Positions 6,662 through 16,040 of a DNA stretch of 64,000 nt are shown here, piece by piece. Positions within the stretch are counted from its first letter, which is position 1, and each line of letters begins with the position of its first letter. The position numbers were made by a program, and so were the translations under genes. This DNA is from an uncultured bacterium. GTDB taxonomy: Bacteria > Bacillota > Clostridia > Lachnospirales > Lachnospiraceae. The DNA lies in assembly GCA_905215155.1 (NCBI GenBank), contig CAJMPJ010000007.1, positions 1 through 64,000 on the forward strand, in the 5' to 3' direction. The notes under the pieces were generated by a model. It had not been told where the DNA came from. It saw only the letters and a program-made list of their open reading frames with translations, and searched no databases.

Positions 6662-9196
6662 ATGAACAGGAAACGAATTGTGTTAATAGATGGAAACAGT
6701 ATGATAGCCAATGCCTTTTATGGCATGCCCTCCAATGCGGCTGATGCCGTGATCCGTCTGATAAAAGGCATTTTGGAACGGAGAGAAGCCGATTATCTTG
6801 CCATAACTTTTTCGGCTGGAGACGGCGGCGGCACTCTGACGGAAAAAGCACTGCAGCAGCAGCAGGAGCGGCTGAAAGAACTGTCGGATTCTCTTAGTAT
6901 TTCTGTATTATCCGAAAAAGGATATGAGTCTGCGGAGCTTTTGGCATCGCTGGCAAAAAGCTGTGAAACAGAAGGCGGAGATATCCAGATCATATCGGAA
7001 GACAAAAGACTTTTACAGCTGGTGAGAGAGCATGTAACGGTACGCATTCCTTCCATGGGCGAGGAGGGACTCGTTTTAAAATCCTACTCGCCGGCGGATA
7101 TTGAAGGAGAATTCGGTCTGGAGCCGGTAAAGCTAAAGGGAGTTTTTTCTCTTACAAAGGCAAACGGCATTGGTGAGAAAACAGCCTGTCAGCTGATAAA
7201 ACAATATGAAAGTATTAAAAATCTTTTTGATCATCTGGAGGAAGTCGAATCTCTCAGAATCAAAGAAATCTTAAAAGCAACTGAGAAAGAAATCAAAGAA
7301 GAGGAAAAGCGGAACACTCTCAGGGATGACTGCAGTCTCCGTCTGGACGATTCAAACTCTATCTCAGAAGCGGAAATCCGTCAGATCATGGATATGGACT
7401 TTGTTCCGGCAGATTTTCCGGATGAAGAGAACCAGGAGTCTTTGGAAGCCTTTCCGGTTCATTTGGTGACCGACTTTTCTGAAGCGGAAACCATATTTTC
7501 CAAATGTCTGCCGGAAAGCCGTCTGGGACTGCACCTGGTAATTGAAGACAAAGCCATAACAGCCTTATCCTTGTGCCTTGGGCAAGCGCAATGTTACTGT
7601 ATCATTCCCCAGGGATTTTTAACATCAGAGTATCTGGCCGGAAAAGCGGAGGAAATCTCTAAAAAAGCGGGACATGTAACCGTACTGGATTTAAAGAGCC
7701 AGCTTCCTTTCTTAAAGCTGGAAGCCGGAAGCCCGGTATTTGATGCAGGAGTCGCTGCATATTTGCTGAATCCGTTAAAGGATTCCTATGCTTATTACGA
7801 TCTGGCTGCAGATTATCTGGATATGACCATTCCTTCAAGGACTGACTTGATTGGAAAAAGTTCCATTGGCCGGGCATTGGAGGAAAAAAGGGACGCTGCA
7901 GTTTCCTGTATCGGCTATATGTCTTACGTTGCTTACCGTTGCGGGGAAGTACTTCCTGAGGAACTAAAGAAAAACGGTATGGACACTCTGTTTTATGAGA
8001 TTGAACTGCCCCTGATCTACAGCCTCTATTCTATGGAATCAGCCGGAATCAAGGTAGAACGTGACCGGCTAAAGGAATACGGGGACAGGCTAAAGGTTCG
8101 TATTATGGAACTGGAACAAAAAATATACGAAGAAACAGGAGAAACCTTTAATATCAATTCTCCCAAGCAGCTGGGGGAGATTTTGTTTGACCATATGAAG
8201 ATTCCCGGAGGAAAGAAGACAAAAACCGGATATTCTACGGCTGCAGATGTTTTGGAAAAACTGGCACCCGATTATCCGGTGGTAAACCTGATTTTGGATT
8301 ACCGTCAGCTGACTAAATTAAAATCCACATATGCCGATGGCCTGGCAGCGTATATCGGACCGGATGAACGGATTCATGGAACGTTTAACCAGACCATCAC
8401 TGCCACCGGAAGAATCAGCAGTACAGAACCGAATCTTCAGAACATTCCGGTGCGTATGGAACTGGGACGGGAGATCCGTAAGGTCTTTGTTCCGAAGGAA
8501 GGCTGTGTTTTTGTGGATGCCGACTATTCCCAGATCGAGCTGAGGGTTCTGGCTCATATGTCGGGCGACCAGCGGCTTATCAATGCGTATAAACAAGCGG
8601 AGGATATCCATGCCATTACTGCGTCGGAGGTGTTCCACGTTCCGCTTAATGAAGTGACCTCTTTGCAGAGAAGAAATGCAAAAGCTGTGAATTTTGGAAT
8701 CGTATATGGAATCAGTTCCTTTGGTTTAAGCGAAGGATTAAGCATTACCCGGAAGGAAGCATCGGAATACATTGAAAAATATTTTGAGACCTATCCGGGA
8801 GTCAAGATATTTTTAGATGGACTTGTTGCAGAGGCGAAGGAAAAAGGGTATGCGGTCAGCATGTTTGGCAGACGCCGTCCCGTTCCTGAGCTGAAATCTT
8901 CAAATTATATGCAGCGTAATTTTGGTGAGCGTGTGGCCATGAACTCCCCCATCCAGGGAACTGCAGCAGATATTATGAAGATCGCCATGATTCGCGTGGA
9001 CCAGGCATTGAAGAAGCAGGGATTAAAGTCCCGGATCGTTCTTCAGATACACGATGAACTATTGATAGAAACCTATCGGGATGAGCTGGAACAGGTAAAG
9101 GAACTTTTAACAGAAGAGATGAAACATGCGGCAGACCTTTTAGTATCCCTGGAAGTGGAAGCAAATGTGGGAGAATCCTGGTTTGATGCAAAATAA
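6662..9196 (+). CDS. polA: DNA polymerase I with degenerate 5' nuclease domain
   Basis: Family A polymerase for primer removal gaps and repair. The C-terminal polymerase is intact: motif A VDADYSQIELR, motif B RRNAKAVNFGIVYG and motif C QIHDELL. The N-terminal 5' nuclease domain (about residues 1-200) keeps Asp10, Glu89 and Asp114 but has lost other acidic metal ligands: FDAG has become FSAG, YEADD is YESAE, TGDKD is SEDKR, and the GDxSDN loop is missing before GIGEKTA. The middle exonuclease domain shows no DxE motif either. Start: the frame is open from 6617, but GGGAG sits 5 nt before the ATG at 6662, which gives MNRKRIVLIDGNS as in the family (844 aa) and removes an overlap with the gene upstream. 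Confidence 0.93.
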   Translation: MNRKRIVLIDGNSMIANAFYGMPSNAADAVIRLIKGILERREADYLAITFSAGDGGGTLTEKALQQQQERLKELSDSLSISVLSEKGYESAELLASLAKSCETEGGDIQIISEDKRLLQLVREHVTVRIPSMGEEGLVLKSYSPADIEGEFGLEPVKLKGVFSLTKANGIGEKTACQLIKQYESIKNLFDHLEEVESLRIKEILKATEKEIKEEEKRNTLRDDCSLRLDDSNSISEAEIRQIMDMDFVPADFPDEENQESLEAFPVHLVTDFSEAETIFSKCLPESRLGLHLVIEDKAITALSLCLGQAQCYCIIPQGFLTSEYLAGKAEEISKKAGHVTVLDLKSQLPFLKLEAGSPVFDAGVAAYLLNPLKDSYAYYDLAADYLDMTIPSRTDLIGKSSIGRALEEKRDAAVSCIGYMSYVAYRCGEVLPEELKKNGMDTLFYEIELPLIYSLYSMESAGIKVERDRLKEYGDRLKVRIMELEQKIYEETGETFNINSPKQLGEILFDHMKIPGGKKTKTGYSTAADVLEKLAPDYPVVNLILDYRQLTKLKSTYADGLAAYIGPDERIHGTFNQTITATGRISSTEPNLQNIPVRMELGREIRKVFVPKEGCVFVDADYSQIELRVLAHMSGDQRLINAYKQAEDIHAITASEVFHVPLNEVTSLQRRNAKAVNFGIVYGISSFGLSEGLSITRKEASEYIEKYFETYPGVKIFLDGLVAEAKEKGYAVSMFGRRRPVPELKSSNYMQRNFGERVAMNSPIQGTAADIMKIAMIRVDQALKKQGLKSRIVLQIHDELLIETYRDELEQVKELLTEEMKHAADLLVSLEVEANVGESWFDAK

Positions 9197-9214
9197 GGAA
9201 CTGGTGGCAGAATA

Positions 9215-9808
9215 ATGAGAGTAATTGCATTAACAGGAGGGGTAGGCGCAGGTAAGAGTCTGGTTCTTTCTATATTAGAGAATGAATATAAGGCAGAAGT
9301 TATCAAAGCAGATGAGGTCGCCCATGAACTTATGAAACCAGGGCGGGAAGGATATGTTAAAATAGTAGAAACTCTGGGAGACCATATTTTAAAGGCAGAC
9401 GGTACCATTAACCGGAAGATCCTCTCCCAATGTATTTTCCGGGATGACCGCATCAGGAAAGCCGTGAATGAGATTATTCATCCGCTTGTATGGAAAAACA
9501 TAAAGGGTAAAATTTCTTCTTCCCAAGCAGGCCTTATTGTGGTAGAATTTGCAATTATGGGTGAAAAAGCGGAAGTTGGTTATGACGAGATGTGGTATAT
9601 TTATGCATCGGAGCCGGTACGAATCCGCAGACTTTTTGAAAACAGGGGTTATGAGAGAGAGCATTCAGAACGAATCATTGCGAGTCAGGCAAAAGAAGCA
9701 GATTACCTGGCCCGCTGTGACAGGGTCATCAGAAATGACGGTTCCATCGAAGAGATCAGGGACCAACTTGCGGAAATATTAAATAACAGGGGACAGAACG
9801 AAACATGA
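9215..9808 (+). CDS. coaE: dephospho-CoA kinase
   Basis: Last step of coenzyme A synthesis: ATP-dependent phosphorylation of the ribose 3'-OH of dephospho-CoA. It has 197 aa, the usual size. The P-loop GGVGAGKS is at residues 8-15, followed by the family pattern KADEVAHEL around residues 30-40. It lies 18 nt after polA and ends in an ATGA overlap with the next gene, so it is part of the polA run. polA-coaE adjacency is common in Firmicutes. Confidence 0.95.
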   Translation: MRVIALTGGVGAGKSLVLSILENEYKAEVIKADEVAHELMKPGREGYVKIVETLGDHILKADGTINRKILSQCIFRDDRIRKAVNEIIHPLVWKNIKGKISSSQAGLIVVEFAIMGEKAEVGYDEMWYIYASEPVRIRRLFENRGYEREHSERIIASQAKEADYLARCDRVIRNDGSIEEIRDQLAEILNNRGQNET

Positions 9809-10602
9809 GACTGGTAAGCATTGCAAGCGGAAGCAGCGGAAACTGCATTTACGTGGGCTCGGATACGACTCACATTCTGGTAGATGCAGGAATAAGCAAC
9901 AAACGAATCCAGCAGGGGTTAAACGACATTGGAGTAAAGGGAAGTGAACTGACAGGAATCGTGATAACCCATGAGCATTCGGATCATACCAAAGGCCTGG
10001 GAGTCTTAGCCAGAAAGTGCGGCGTTCCCATCTATGGAACAAAGGAAACACTGGAAGAGATATCCAAGCAAAAATATCTGGGGGAATATCCCAGGGAACT
10101 GTTTTGTCCCATTCGGCCCGATGTGGATTTTTGTATCGGGGATTTGGAAGTCAAGCCTTTTTCCATTGACCACGATGCAGCAAATCCTGTGGCATACCGG
10201 GTCCAGCATGGACATAAATCCGTTGCGGTGGCCACAGATATGGGGCATTTTAACCAGTATATCATTGATCATCTTCAGGGTCTTGATGCAGTGCTTCTGG
10301 AATCCAACCATGATGTGAATATGCTGCAGGCCGGACCATATCCCTATTATCTGAAACGGCGGATTCTGGGGGATCATGGACATCTTTCCAATGAAAATGC
10401 AGGAAGGCTGTTATGCAGCATTCTCCATGAAAACTTAAAGAAGATTCTTCTTGGGCATTTGAGCAAGGAAAATAATTACGAAGAACTTGCTTATGAAACA
10501 GTAAGGCTGGAAATCACAGAAGGAGATAATCCATATCTGGCATCCGATTTTTCCATTGAAGTTGCAAAAAGGGATCAGATGTCGGAAATTATAACTATAT
10601 AA
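9805..10602 (+). CDS. metallo-beta-lactamase fold hydrolase (WalJ/YycJ-like)
   Basis: A 265-aa MBL-fold protein starting LVSIASGSSGNCIYV, typical of the YycJ/WalJ family. The metal motif THEHSDH is at residues 55-61. Further ligands lie in ATDMGH and in LLGHLSKEN near the end. Family members are thought to be 5'-3' exonucleases acting on DNA, which is relevant here because the adjacent PolA seems to lack 5' nuclease activity. Translation is coupled to coaE through ATGA. Confidence 0.85.
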   Translation: MRLVSIASGSSGNCIYVGSDTTHILVDAGISNKRIQQGLNDIGVKGSELTGIVITHEHSDHTKGLGVLARKCGVPIYGTKETLEEISKQKYLGEYPRELFCPIRPDVDFCIGDLEVKPFSIDHDAANPVAYRVQHGHKSVAVATDMGHFNQYIIDHLQGLDAVLLESNHDVNMLQAGPYPYYLKRRILGDHGHLSNENAGRLLCSILHENLKKILLGHLSKENNYEELAYETVRLEITEGDNPYLASDFSIEVAKRDQMSEIITI

Positions 10603-10618
10603 CAAAGAGGAGAGCATT

Positions 10619-10891
10619 ATGAATAAGACGATTATTACAGTAGTTGGAAAAGACACCGTAGGGATCATTGCAAAAATCTGTACATATCTGGCCGATAACC
10701 GGGTCAATATTCTGGATATTTCCCAGACCATCGTACAGGGATTCTTTAATATGATGATGATTGTTGACATGGATGATTCTGTGAAGCCATTTGGAGAACT
10801 GTCTGATGAACTGGAGCAAATTGGTGATGAAATCGGCGTAAAGGTTAAATGCCAGAGAGAAGAGATTTTTACAAAAATGCACCGAATCTGA
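10619..10891 (+). CDS. ACT domain protein (UPF0237)
   Basis: A 90-aa protein made of a single ACT domain, a small-molecule sensing fold: MNKTIITVVGKDTVGIIAKI, then the second strand and helix. It resembles GcvR-type ACT proteins. AGAGGAGAGC precedes the start. It is followed by a UPF0210 protein, and this pair is conserved side by side in many bacteria and archaea, which suggests that the ACT protein regulates its partner. Ligand unknown. Confidence 0.85.
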   Translation: MNKTIITVVGKDTVGIIAKICTYLADNRVNILDISQTIVQGFFNMMMIVDMDDSVKPFGELSDELEQIGDEIGVKVKCQREEIFTKMHRI

Positions 10892-10930
10892 TGATAAAAG
10901 CAAGGCTTAAGAAAAGGATGGGTTCCCGAT

Positions 10931-12295
10931 ATGTTAAATATGTTTGAAGTAAATGAAACCAATAAGATGATTGAACAGGAACTGCTTGATGTGCGTACCA
11001 TTACCATGGGCATCAGCCTCCTTGACTGCTGTGACAGCGATTTAAAGGCAGTGAACGAAAAAATCTATCAAAAGATCACGACGGTTGCCAAAGACCTTGT
11101 TTCAGTGGGGAAAGAGATTGAAAAGGATTTTGCAATTCCGATCGTAAATAAAAGAATTTCCGTAACGCCTATCGCCATGGTGGGCGGCTCTGCCTGCAAA
11201 ACTCCGGAAGATTTTGTGACCATCGCTCAAACCCTGGACCGTGCCGCAAAAGAAGTGGGTGTGAATTTTATCGGCGGTTACTCTGCTCTGGTCAGCAAAG
11301 GGATGACCACTGCCGATGAGAATCTGATCCGTTCCATACCAAAGGCTCTGGCATGTACAGAACGGGTATGCAGTTCCATCAATGTAGGCTCAACCAAAAC
11401 CGGAATCAACATGGATGCCGTAGCACTTATGGGTAAAATCGTTCTTGAAACAGCGGAAGAAACCAAGGACAATGATTCTCTTGGCTGTGCAAAGCTGGTT
11501 GTATTCTGCAACGCGCCGGATGATAATCCTTTTATGGCCGGAGCGTTCCATGGGGTAACGGAAGCGGATACTATTATTAACGTAGGAGTCAGCGGACCCG
11601 GAGTTGTAAAAACTGCAATCGAATCCGCCAGAGGACAGGACTTTGAGGTTCTTTGCGAAACTATCAAAAAGACAGCATTTAAAATCACCCGCGTGGGACA
11701 GCTGGTGGCTCAGGAAGCCTCTAAAAGATTGAATGTTCCGTTTGGAATCATTGATTTATCTCTTGCCCCGACTCCTGCAGTGGGTGACAGTGTGGCTGAG
11801 ATTTTAGAAGAGATTGGTCTTGAAAGAGTCGGTGCACCTGGAACAACAGCGGCTCTTGCCCTTTTAAATGATCAGGTGAAAAAAGGCGGAGTTATGGCTT
11901 CCTCTTATGTAGGAGGTTTAAGCGGAGCATTCATTCCGGTCAGTGAAGATCAGGGAATGATCGACGCAGTTGCTATGGGAGCACTTAATTTAGAGAAGCT
12001 GGAGGCCATGACCTGTGTGTGTTCGGTCGGTCTTGATATGATTGCAATTCCCGGAGACACTCCCCCTTCAACCATCGCAGGAATCATTGCAGATGAATCC
12101 GCTATCGGCATGATCAATCAGAAGACAACGGCGGTCCGCATTATACCGGTCATCGGAAAATCGGTCGGTGATACCGTAGAATTCGGCGGCCTTTTGGGAT
12201 ATGCTCCTGTTATGCCCGTAAGCAAATACTCCTGCGAGAAATTTGTGTCCAGAGGCGGTAGAATTCCAGCTCCGATCCACAGCTTTAAGAACTAA
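10931..12295 (+). CDS. PFL family protein (UPF0210)
   Basis: A 454-aa member of UPF0210, distantly related to the glycyl-radical PFL fold but with no known reaction. Family patterns include [12 protein letters not shown] near residue 117, [13 protein letters not shown] near residue 210, and glycine-rich stretches toward the end such as [17 protein letters not shown]. No glycyl-radical RVxG loop is apparent. It sits 39 nt after the ACT gene with only a modest ribosome site (AAAAGGA). Confidence 0.88.
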   Translation: MLNMFEVNETNKMIEQELLDVRTITMGISLLDCCDSDLKAVNEKIYQKITTVAKDLVSVGKEIEKDFAIPIVNKRISVTPIAMVGGSACKTPEDFVTIAQTLDRAAKEVGVNFIGGYSALVSKGMTTADENLIRSIPKALACTERVCSSINVGSTKTGINMDAVALMGKIVLETAEETKDNDSLGCAKLVVFCNAPDDNPFMAGAFHGVTEADTIINVGVSGPGVVKTAIESARGQDFEVLCETIKKTAFKITRVGQLVAQEASKRLNVPFGIIDLSLAPTPAVGDSVAEILEEIGLERVGAPGTTAALALLNDQVKKGGVMASSYVGGLSGAFIPVSEDQGMIDAVAMGALNLEKLEAMTCVCSVGLDMIAIPGDTPPSTIAGIIADESAIGMINQKTTAVRIIPVIGKSVGDTVEFGGLLGYAPVMPVSKYSCEKFVSRGGRIPAPIHSFKN

Positions 12296-12316
12296 CAGAT
12301 TTCCGGAGGAAAAGAA

Positions 12317-12958
12317 ATGAATCTTTATTTGATCCGTCATGGACGTCAATCCAGCCGGCTTTGCAACGTTAATGTGAGTTTATCGGAAGCAGGATTTCGC
12401 CAGGCCAGGCTTGCAGGGGAAAGATTGGCTCATAAAAAAATTGATGCGGTCTATTCCAGCGATCTGATACGTGCAGTAGAAACGGCGAAGGAAGCCAATA
12501 AGCTTTGGAAGGTCCCGCATATGATCAGAACGGAATTGCGTGAAATCTCATTCGGAGACATGGAAGGTATGGCGGATGAAGACATTGCGGTGACCTTTCG
12601 GGAGTTTAAAAAAGAACAAGCCAGGATGGAGCAGGATTTGCCTTATCCTGGTGGAGAATGTGCCGCAGATGTTATAAAAAGGGCAATGCCTGTCTTTGAA
12701 GAGATTGCCTCGGGCGGCTTTCAGAATGTTGCAGTAGTGACTCATGGGGGAGTGATCCGCTCCATAGTCGCTGCTTTTCTTCATATGGAACCCAAGGATT
12801 ACCGTCTGCTGGGAAATTCCCTGGAAAATTGCAGCATTACAGAAGTGCGGTGGCTGGAGACATATAATCGGTTTACGGTGGAGCGCTTTAATGATTATGC
12901 CCATCTGGAGTCTTACCCGGAACTTTTAAGGGCAGGCTGGACGGCTGTGGAAAACTGA
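12317..12958 (+). CDS. histidine phosphatase family protein (phosphoglycerate mutase-like)
   Basis: A 213-aa enzyme of the histidine phosphatase superfamily. The N-terminal LIRHGRQ motif holds the phosphorylated His8. AVYSSDLIRAVETA, the glutamate in ELREISFGDMEG and the second catalytic histidine in VVTHGGVIRS follow as expected. Members hydrolyse many phosphoesters (alpha-ribazole phosphate, sugar phosphates, phosphoglycerate), and the sequence does not tell which. GGAGGAAAAGAA precedes the start. Confidence 0.88.
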   Translation: MNLYLIRHGRQSSRLCNVNVSLSEAGFRQARLAGERLAHKKIDAVYSSDLIRAVETAKEANKLWKVPHMIRTELREISFGDMEGMADEDIAVTFREFKKEQARMEQDLPYPGGECAADVIKRAMPVFEEIASGGFQNVAVVTHGGVIRSIVAAFLHMEPKDYRLLGNSLENCSITEVRWLETYNRFTVERFNDYAHLESYPELLRAGWTAVEN

Positions 12959-12983
12959 AAGCAGAAAGGAATTGCTTGATTCA

Positions 12984-14147
12984 ATGGAACAAAAAGAAAA
13001 GGAACAACTGATGCGGATTGCTGAAACATACCTGGATGAGAATCTGCTTCGGATCATAATCAGTAACCCGGTGCCAAAGCAGGAACTTTCAAAGGTCAAA
13101 ATACGCCCCCTTTTGATGAAAGGAAATCTGATTTTTCAGGCGGAGGAATTGGCAGGAGCCCAGGCTTTCCATAGGAATTTATCGGCAAAAGAATGTGCCG
13201 CATATGTGACAGATTTAATGGATGGCAGACTTCGCCAGCTGGAACTGGATTCCAGAAAGGGCCAGGTAAGGGTTTTGGTAAGCAAAAAGGGAACCCTTAG
13301 CATCAAGGAAAAACGGCAGCAGCCAAAGATGGAGGCTGCCCCGCTGATATCAGAGCATAACAGGCAGAAAAGCTATATTTTAAAAGAAGGAACTCCCATT
13401 CCGTTCCTTGTGGATTTAGGGGTGATGACAGAAGAAGGCAAAATCGTCAAATCCCGGTACGATAAGTTCCGGCAGATCAACCGGTTTTTAGAATTTATGG
13501 AAGACATTCTTCCTAGGCTATATACGGACAGGGAAAATGTGATCATTGATTTCGGCTGCGGAAAATCCTATCTGACCTTTGCCATGTATTATTATCTCCA
13601 TGAGTTAAAAGGCTATGCCATTCGGGTCATCGGACTTGACTTAAAGCAGAAGGTCATTGACGACTGCAACCGTTTAAAGGACAAATACGGATATCATAAG
13701 CTGGACTTTTATCATGGAGATATTGCCTCTTTTGAGGGAGTGGATCATGTAGATATGGTGGTGACGCTCCATGCCTGTGATACGGCTACGGATTATGCCC
13801 TTGCAAAGGCAGTCCGATGGGGCGCTTCTGTCATTTTATCCGTACCCTGCTGTCAGCATGAGCTGAATAAACAGATGAAAAATGAAGTAATGGCACCGGT
13901 ATTTCAGTATGGTCTTATTAAGGAACGTCTTGCAGCTCTTTATACCGATGCCCTGAGAGCGGAAATATTGGAGAATAACGGATACCGGACCCAAATTCTG
14001 GAATTTATCGATATGGAGCATACTCCAAAAAACATCCTGATCCGGGCGGTGAAACAGGGCGGCAAAAAGGATAACCGAAAAGAAATAGAAGAAATCATGG
14101 AATTTCTCCATGGAAAGCTGACCCTTTTTGATTTACTGTCTGATTAG
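12984..14147 (+). CDS. SAM-dependent methyltransferase (Methyltransf_32 / GSTCD-like)
   Basis: A 387-aa protein. A basic N-terminal region (about 1-170) precedes a Rossmann methyltransferase fold with SAM motif I IIDFGCGKSYLTFA and the acidic motif GLDLKQ. Later VTLHACDTATD and SVPCCQHELN match the Methyltransf_32 class, which also holds eukaryotic GSTCD-type proteins. The target, perhaps RNA, is unknown. Start: a TTG at 12972 lies only 1 nt from AAAGGA, so the ATG at 12984 is preferred although its spacing of 13 nt is long. Confidence 0.8.
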   Translation: MEQKEKEQLMRIAETYLDENLLRIIISNPVPKQELSKVKIRPLLMKGNLIFQAEELAGAQAFHRNLSAKECAAYVTDLMDGRLRQLELDSRKGQVRVLVSKKGTLSIKEKRQQPKMEAAPLISEHNRQKSYILKEGTPIPFLVDLGVMTEEGKIVKSRYDKFRQINRFLEFMEDILPRLYTDRENVIIDFGCGKSYLTFAMYYYLHELKGYAIRVIGLDLKQKVIDDCNRLKDKYGYHKLDFYHGDIASFEGVDHVDMVVTLHACDTATDYALAKAVRWGASVILSVPCCQHELNKQMKNEVMAPVFQYGLIKERLAALYTDALRAEILENNGYRTQILEFIDMEHTPKNILIRAVKQGGKKDNRKEIEEIMEFLHGKLTLFDLLSD

Positions 14148-14240
14148 GAAACGTAGTGTATTGAAAGAAGGAAAGTTTCTTAAAAGATATGTTTAAATGA
14201 AAAAAATGGATAAAATAAATAAATGAGGGAGGAAAATATC

Positions 14241-14585
14241 ATGCCTTTTATTAATTCAAAAGTCAATGTACCGCTGTCCGAAGAAGTAAAAGAGGTTTTA
14301 AAGTCAAAGCTGGGCCAGGCAATAAGCCTGATTCCGGGAAAATCAGAAACCTGGCTGATGCTCGGTTTTGAAGACGACTGTTCTCTTTATTTCAAAGGGA
14401 AAAATAACACAAAGATTGCCTTTATTGAAGTCAAGATTTTTGGGCATGCTTCAAACCGGGACTATGACCGTTTAACCGCCGAGATCAGCCGGATTTACAG
14501 GGAAGTAGTGGGGATTTCACAGGATAAAATTTATATTAAATATGAAGAAGCAGAACACTGGGGCTGGAATGGAACAAATTTTTAA
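14241..14585 (+). CDS. macrophage migration inhibitory factor (MIF)-like tautomerase
   Basis: A 114-aa protein with the MIF fold pattern from end to end: MPFINSKVNVPLSEE, a central strand, ASNRDYDRL in place of the animal QNRSYSKL, and a tail ending GWNGTNF like the animal GWNNSTF. The catalytic residue of this family is Pro2, free after Met removal. That decides the start: GAGGGAGGA lies 8 nt before this ATG, whereas a longer frame from 14223 would bury the proline. It would tautomerise phenylpyruvate-like keto acids. The physiological role in bacteria is unclear. Confidence 0.88.
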   Translation: MPFINSKVNVPLSEEVKEVLKSKLGQAISLIPGKSETWLMLGFEDDCSLYFKGKNNTKIAFIEVKIFGHASNRDYDRLTAEISRIYREVVGISQDKIYIKYEEAEHWGWNGTNF

Positions 14586-14606
14586 CCAGACGTATATAAA
14601 ATAACG

Positions 14607-14635
14607 AATCCGCCGTTAGGATATGACGACGGATT
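14607..14635. terminator. possible bidirectional terminator between convergent genes
   Basis: AATCCGCCGT and ACGACGGATT form a 9-bp stem with one mismatch and a 9-nt loop. It overlaps the last codons of tmcAL. T-rich sequence lies on both sides (ATTTTTTCT to the right, TTATTTTATA read to the left), though not directly adjacent. Confidence 0.45.
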
Positions 14636-15878
14636 GCGTGAATTCATTTTTTCTGTTTATACGGTATTTGTCCTGCAGCACGGTCTGATAGATATGGGAA
14701 CAGTAGAAATCCTGCCGGAGCATAAAACGAACATTTTCGGGAAGAGCCAGTTCAGCACCGGCAGTTTTTGTAATGAGAGGGATGCTCCCTCTCTTTTTTA
14801 TTTGACCCATCAGGTCAGCAGAAGCCTTTTTAAAGCCCAATACCCTTGCATAAGGAGCATAACCTGCATTTCTTGCCGATAGGATCTGTTCCGAAGTGAT
14901 CCCCAAGATAATATGGAGCAGTGCCCGGCTTACACGGGTATAGGTGTATTGCCTGGTTTTCAGACTGTTTATTTTTTCTTCAAAAGGAAGATAGTCAGGA
15001 AGCTGGTTAGAAAGTCTTGCAGCAAGTTCTTCAGAAACATCGGCAAACGTATCAAAGGAAGTTCCGCTGTGGGAAAGGCGAAGCAGCGCAGCATTCAAAA
15101 GAACGCTGTAATCATCTGGAAATATGGGATAACCGTTTTCTATCATCAGCTTTACCGGTTCCGGGACCTGAAGCAGAGAAAAATCCTTTGGAAGAGCGCT
15201 TCTTTCCCTTTCTTTTAGTATATTCCTGATTCCGGTTGCAGAGCTGAATTGATTTTCCGTCACGGCTGGATCGTGATAGCCGCTGCCTTTTCTGGAAATT
15301 GTAAGAGGCAAAAGGCTGCTTTTCTGTCTGATCATTGCCTTGCAGTATTCGATCCCCAAAATATTATTGGGAGAAGTCAGGATAGAAGCCTGCTCATCTG
15401 TCAGGATTTGGCAGGAAACCAGAGCCTGATATCTTGCCTGAGGAAAGGTTAATCCTTTTTTTAATCCTGCCCGGAGAGCTTGGGTATATGCCTCAGGCTC
15501 CTTAGCCAGCACAGAAGCGATGGCGATAAGCGTTTCGATGTCTCCGCATTCGCTTCCAAAACAGATGGAACCCACGACCCCAAGACGGTCAAGCAGGGCC
15601 ACGCTGCCGGCAGCAAAATCCTCTGCGCTGCTGGTTGCAAAAACAGAGGGCAGCTCCAGCACAAGGTCAGCACCGCAGGAAAGTGCCATAGCGGTCCTGG
15701 TATATTTGTCATAGACGGCAGGGGCACCCCTTTGTACGAAGTCGCCGCTCATGACCACAATACAGAAATCTGCCTGCGACAGTTCTTTGGCTTTTTTTAT
15801 ATGATACGCATGTCCATTGTGAAATGGATTATATTCTGCAATAATACCGACTGTACGGAAATGTTTATTGTTTGCCAT
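14616..15878 (-). CDS. tmcAL: tRNA(Met) cytidine acetate ligase
   Basis: Homolog of Bacillus YlbM/TmcAL, which forms acetyl-AMP and transfers acetate to C34 of elongator tRNA-Met. It has 420 aa. The N-terminal nucleotidyltransferase fold reads GIIAEYNPFHNGHAYHI with the HxGH motif at residues 20-23, followed by VVMSGDFVQRGAPAVYDKY and GADLVLELPSVFATSSAEDFA, all family hallmarks. It is transcribed divergently from pduL-ackA; since TmcAL uses free acetate, its place beside acetate metabolism genes is suggestive but may be chance. Confidence 0.92.
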   Translation of the reverse strand: MANNKHFRTVGIIAEYNPFHNGHAYHIKKAKELSQADFCIVVMSGDFVQRGAPAVYDKYTRTAMALSCGADLVLELPSVFATSSAEDFAAGSVALLDRLGVVGSICFGSECGDIETLIAIASVLAKEPEAYTQALRAGLKKGLTFPQARYQALVSCQILTDEQASILTSPNNILGIEYCKAMIRQKSSLLPLTISRKGSGYHDPAVTENQFSSATGIRNILKERERSALPKDFSLLQVPEPVKLMIENGYPIFPDDYSVLLNAALLRLSHSGTSFDTFADVSEELAARLSNQLPDYLPFEEKINSLKTRQYTYTRVSRALLHIILGITSEQILSARNAGYAPYARVLGFKKASADLMGQIKKRGSIPLITKTAGAELALPENVRFMLRQDFYCSHIYQTVLQDKYRINRKNEFTQSVVIS

Positions 15879-15910
15879 GTAATAAGTCCTTTTTCGTTAA
15901 TATATCTCTT

Positions 15911-15939
15911 ATTATGCTATTGTTTCGTAAAAAATGCAA
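15911..15939 (-). promoter_or_regulatory. promoter of tmcAL
   Basis: On the minus strand TTGCAT, 17-nt spacer, CATAAT. It is back to back with the pduL promoter; the two -35 boxes are about 20 nt apart. Confidence 0.55.
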
Positions 15940-15957
15940 ATTATTTTGATGGAAGAC

Positions 15958-15986
15958 TTGAAAATTTTGAGGAATCCTCATAGAAT
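15958..15986 (+). promoter_or_regulatory. promoter of pduL-ackA with a palindrome in the spacer
   Basis: TTGAAA, 17-nt spacer, TAGAAT. The last 13 bases of the spacer (15968-15980) are a perfect inverted repeat, TGAGGA-A-TCCTCA. A further half-site TGAGGA occurs at about 16012-16017 in the leader. A protein bound here would cover the promoter. Confidence 0.65.
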
Positions 15987-16040
15987 AGAGTGAGGGTTAA
16001 TAAAAAATCTTTGAGGATAAGAACAGGAGATTAGGGAAAC

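Noticed and set aside
10435..11013. 192-codon minus-strand frame
   Set aside because: It covers parts of three well-supported plus-strand genes and has low-complexity composition.
15480..15983. 167-codon plus-strand frame
   Set aside because: It is antisense to the conserved N terminus of tmcAL and has no family features.
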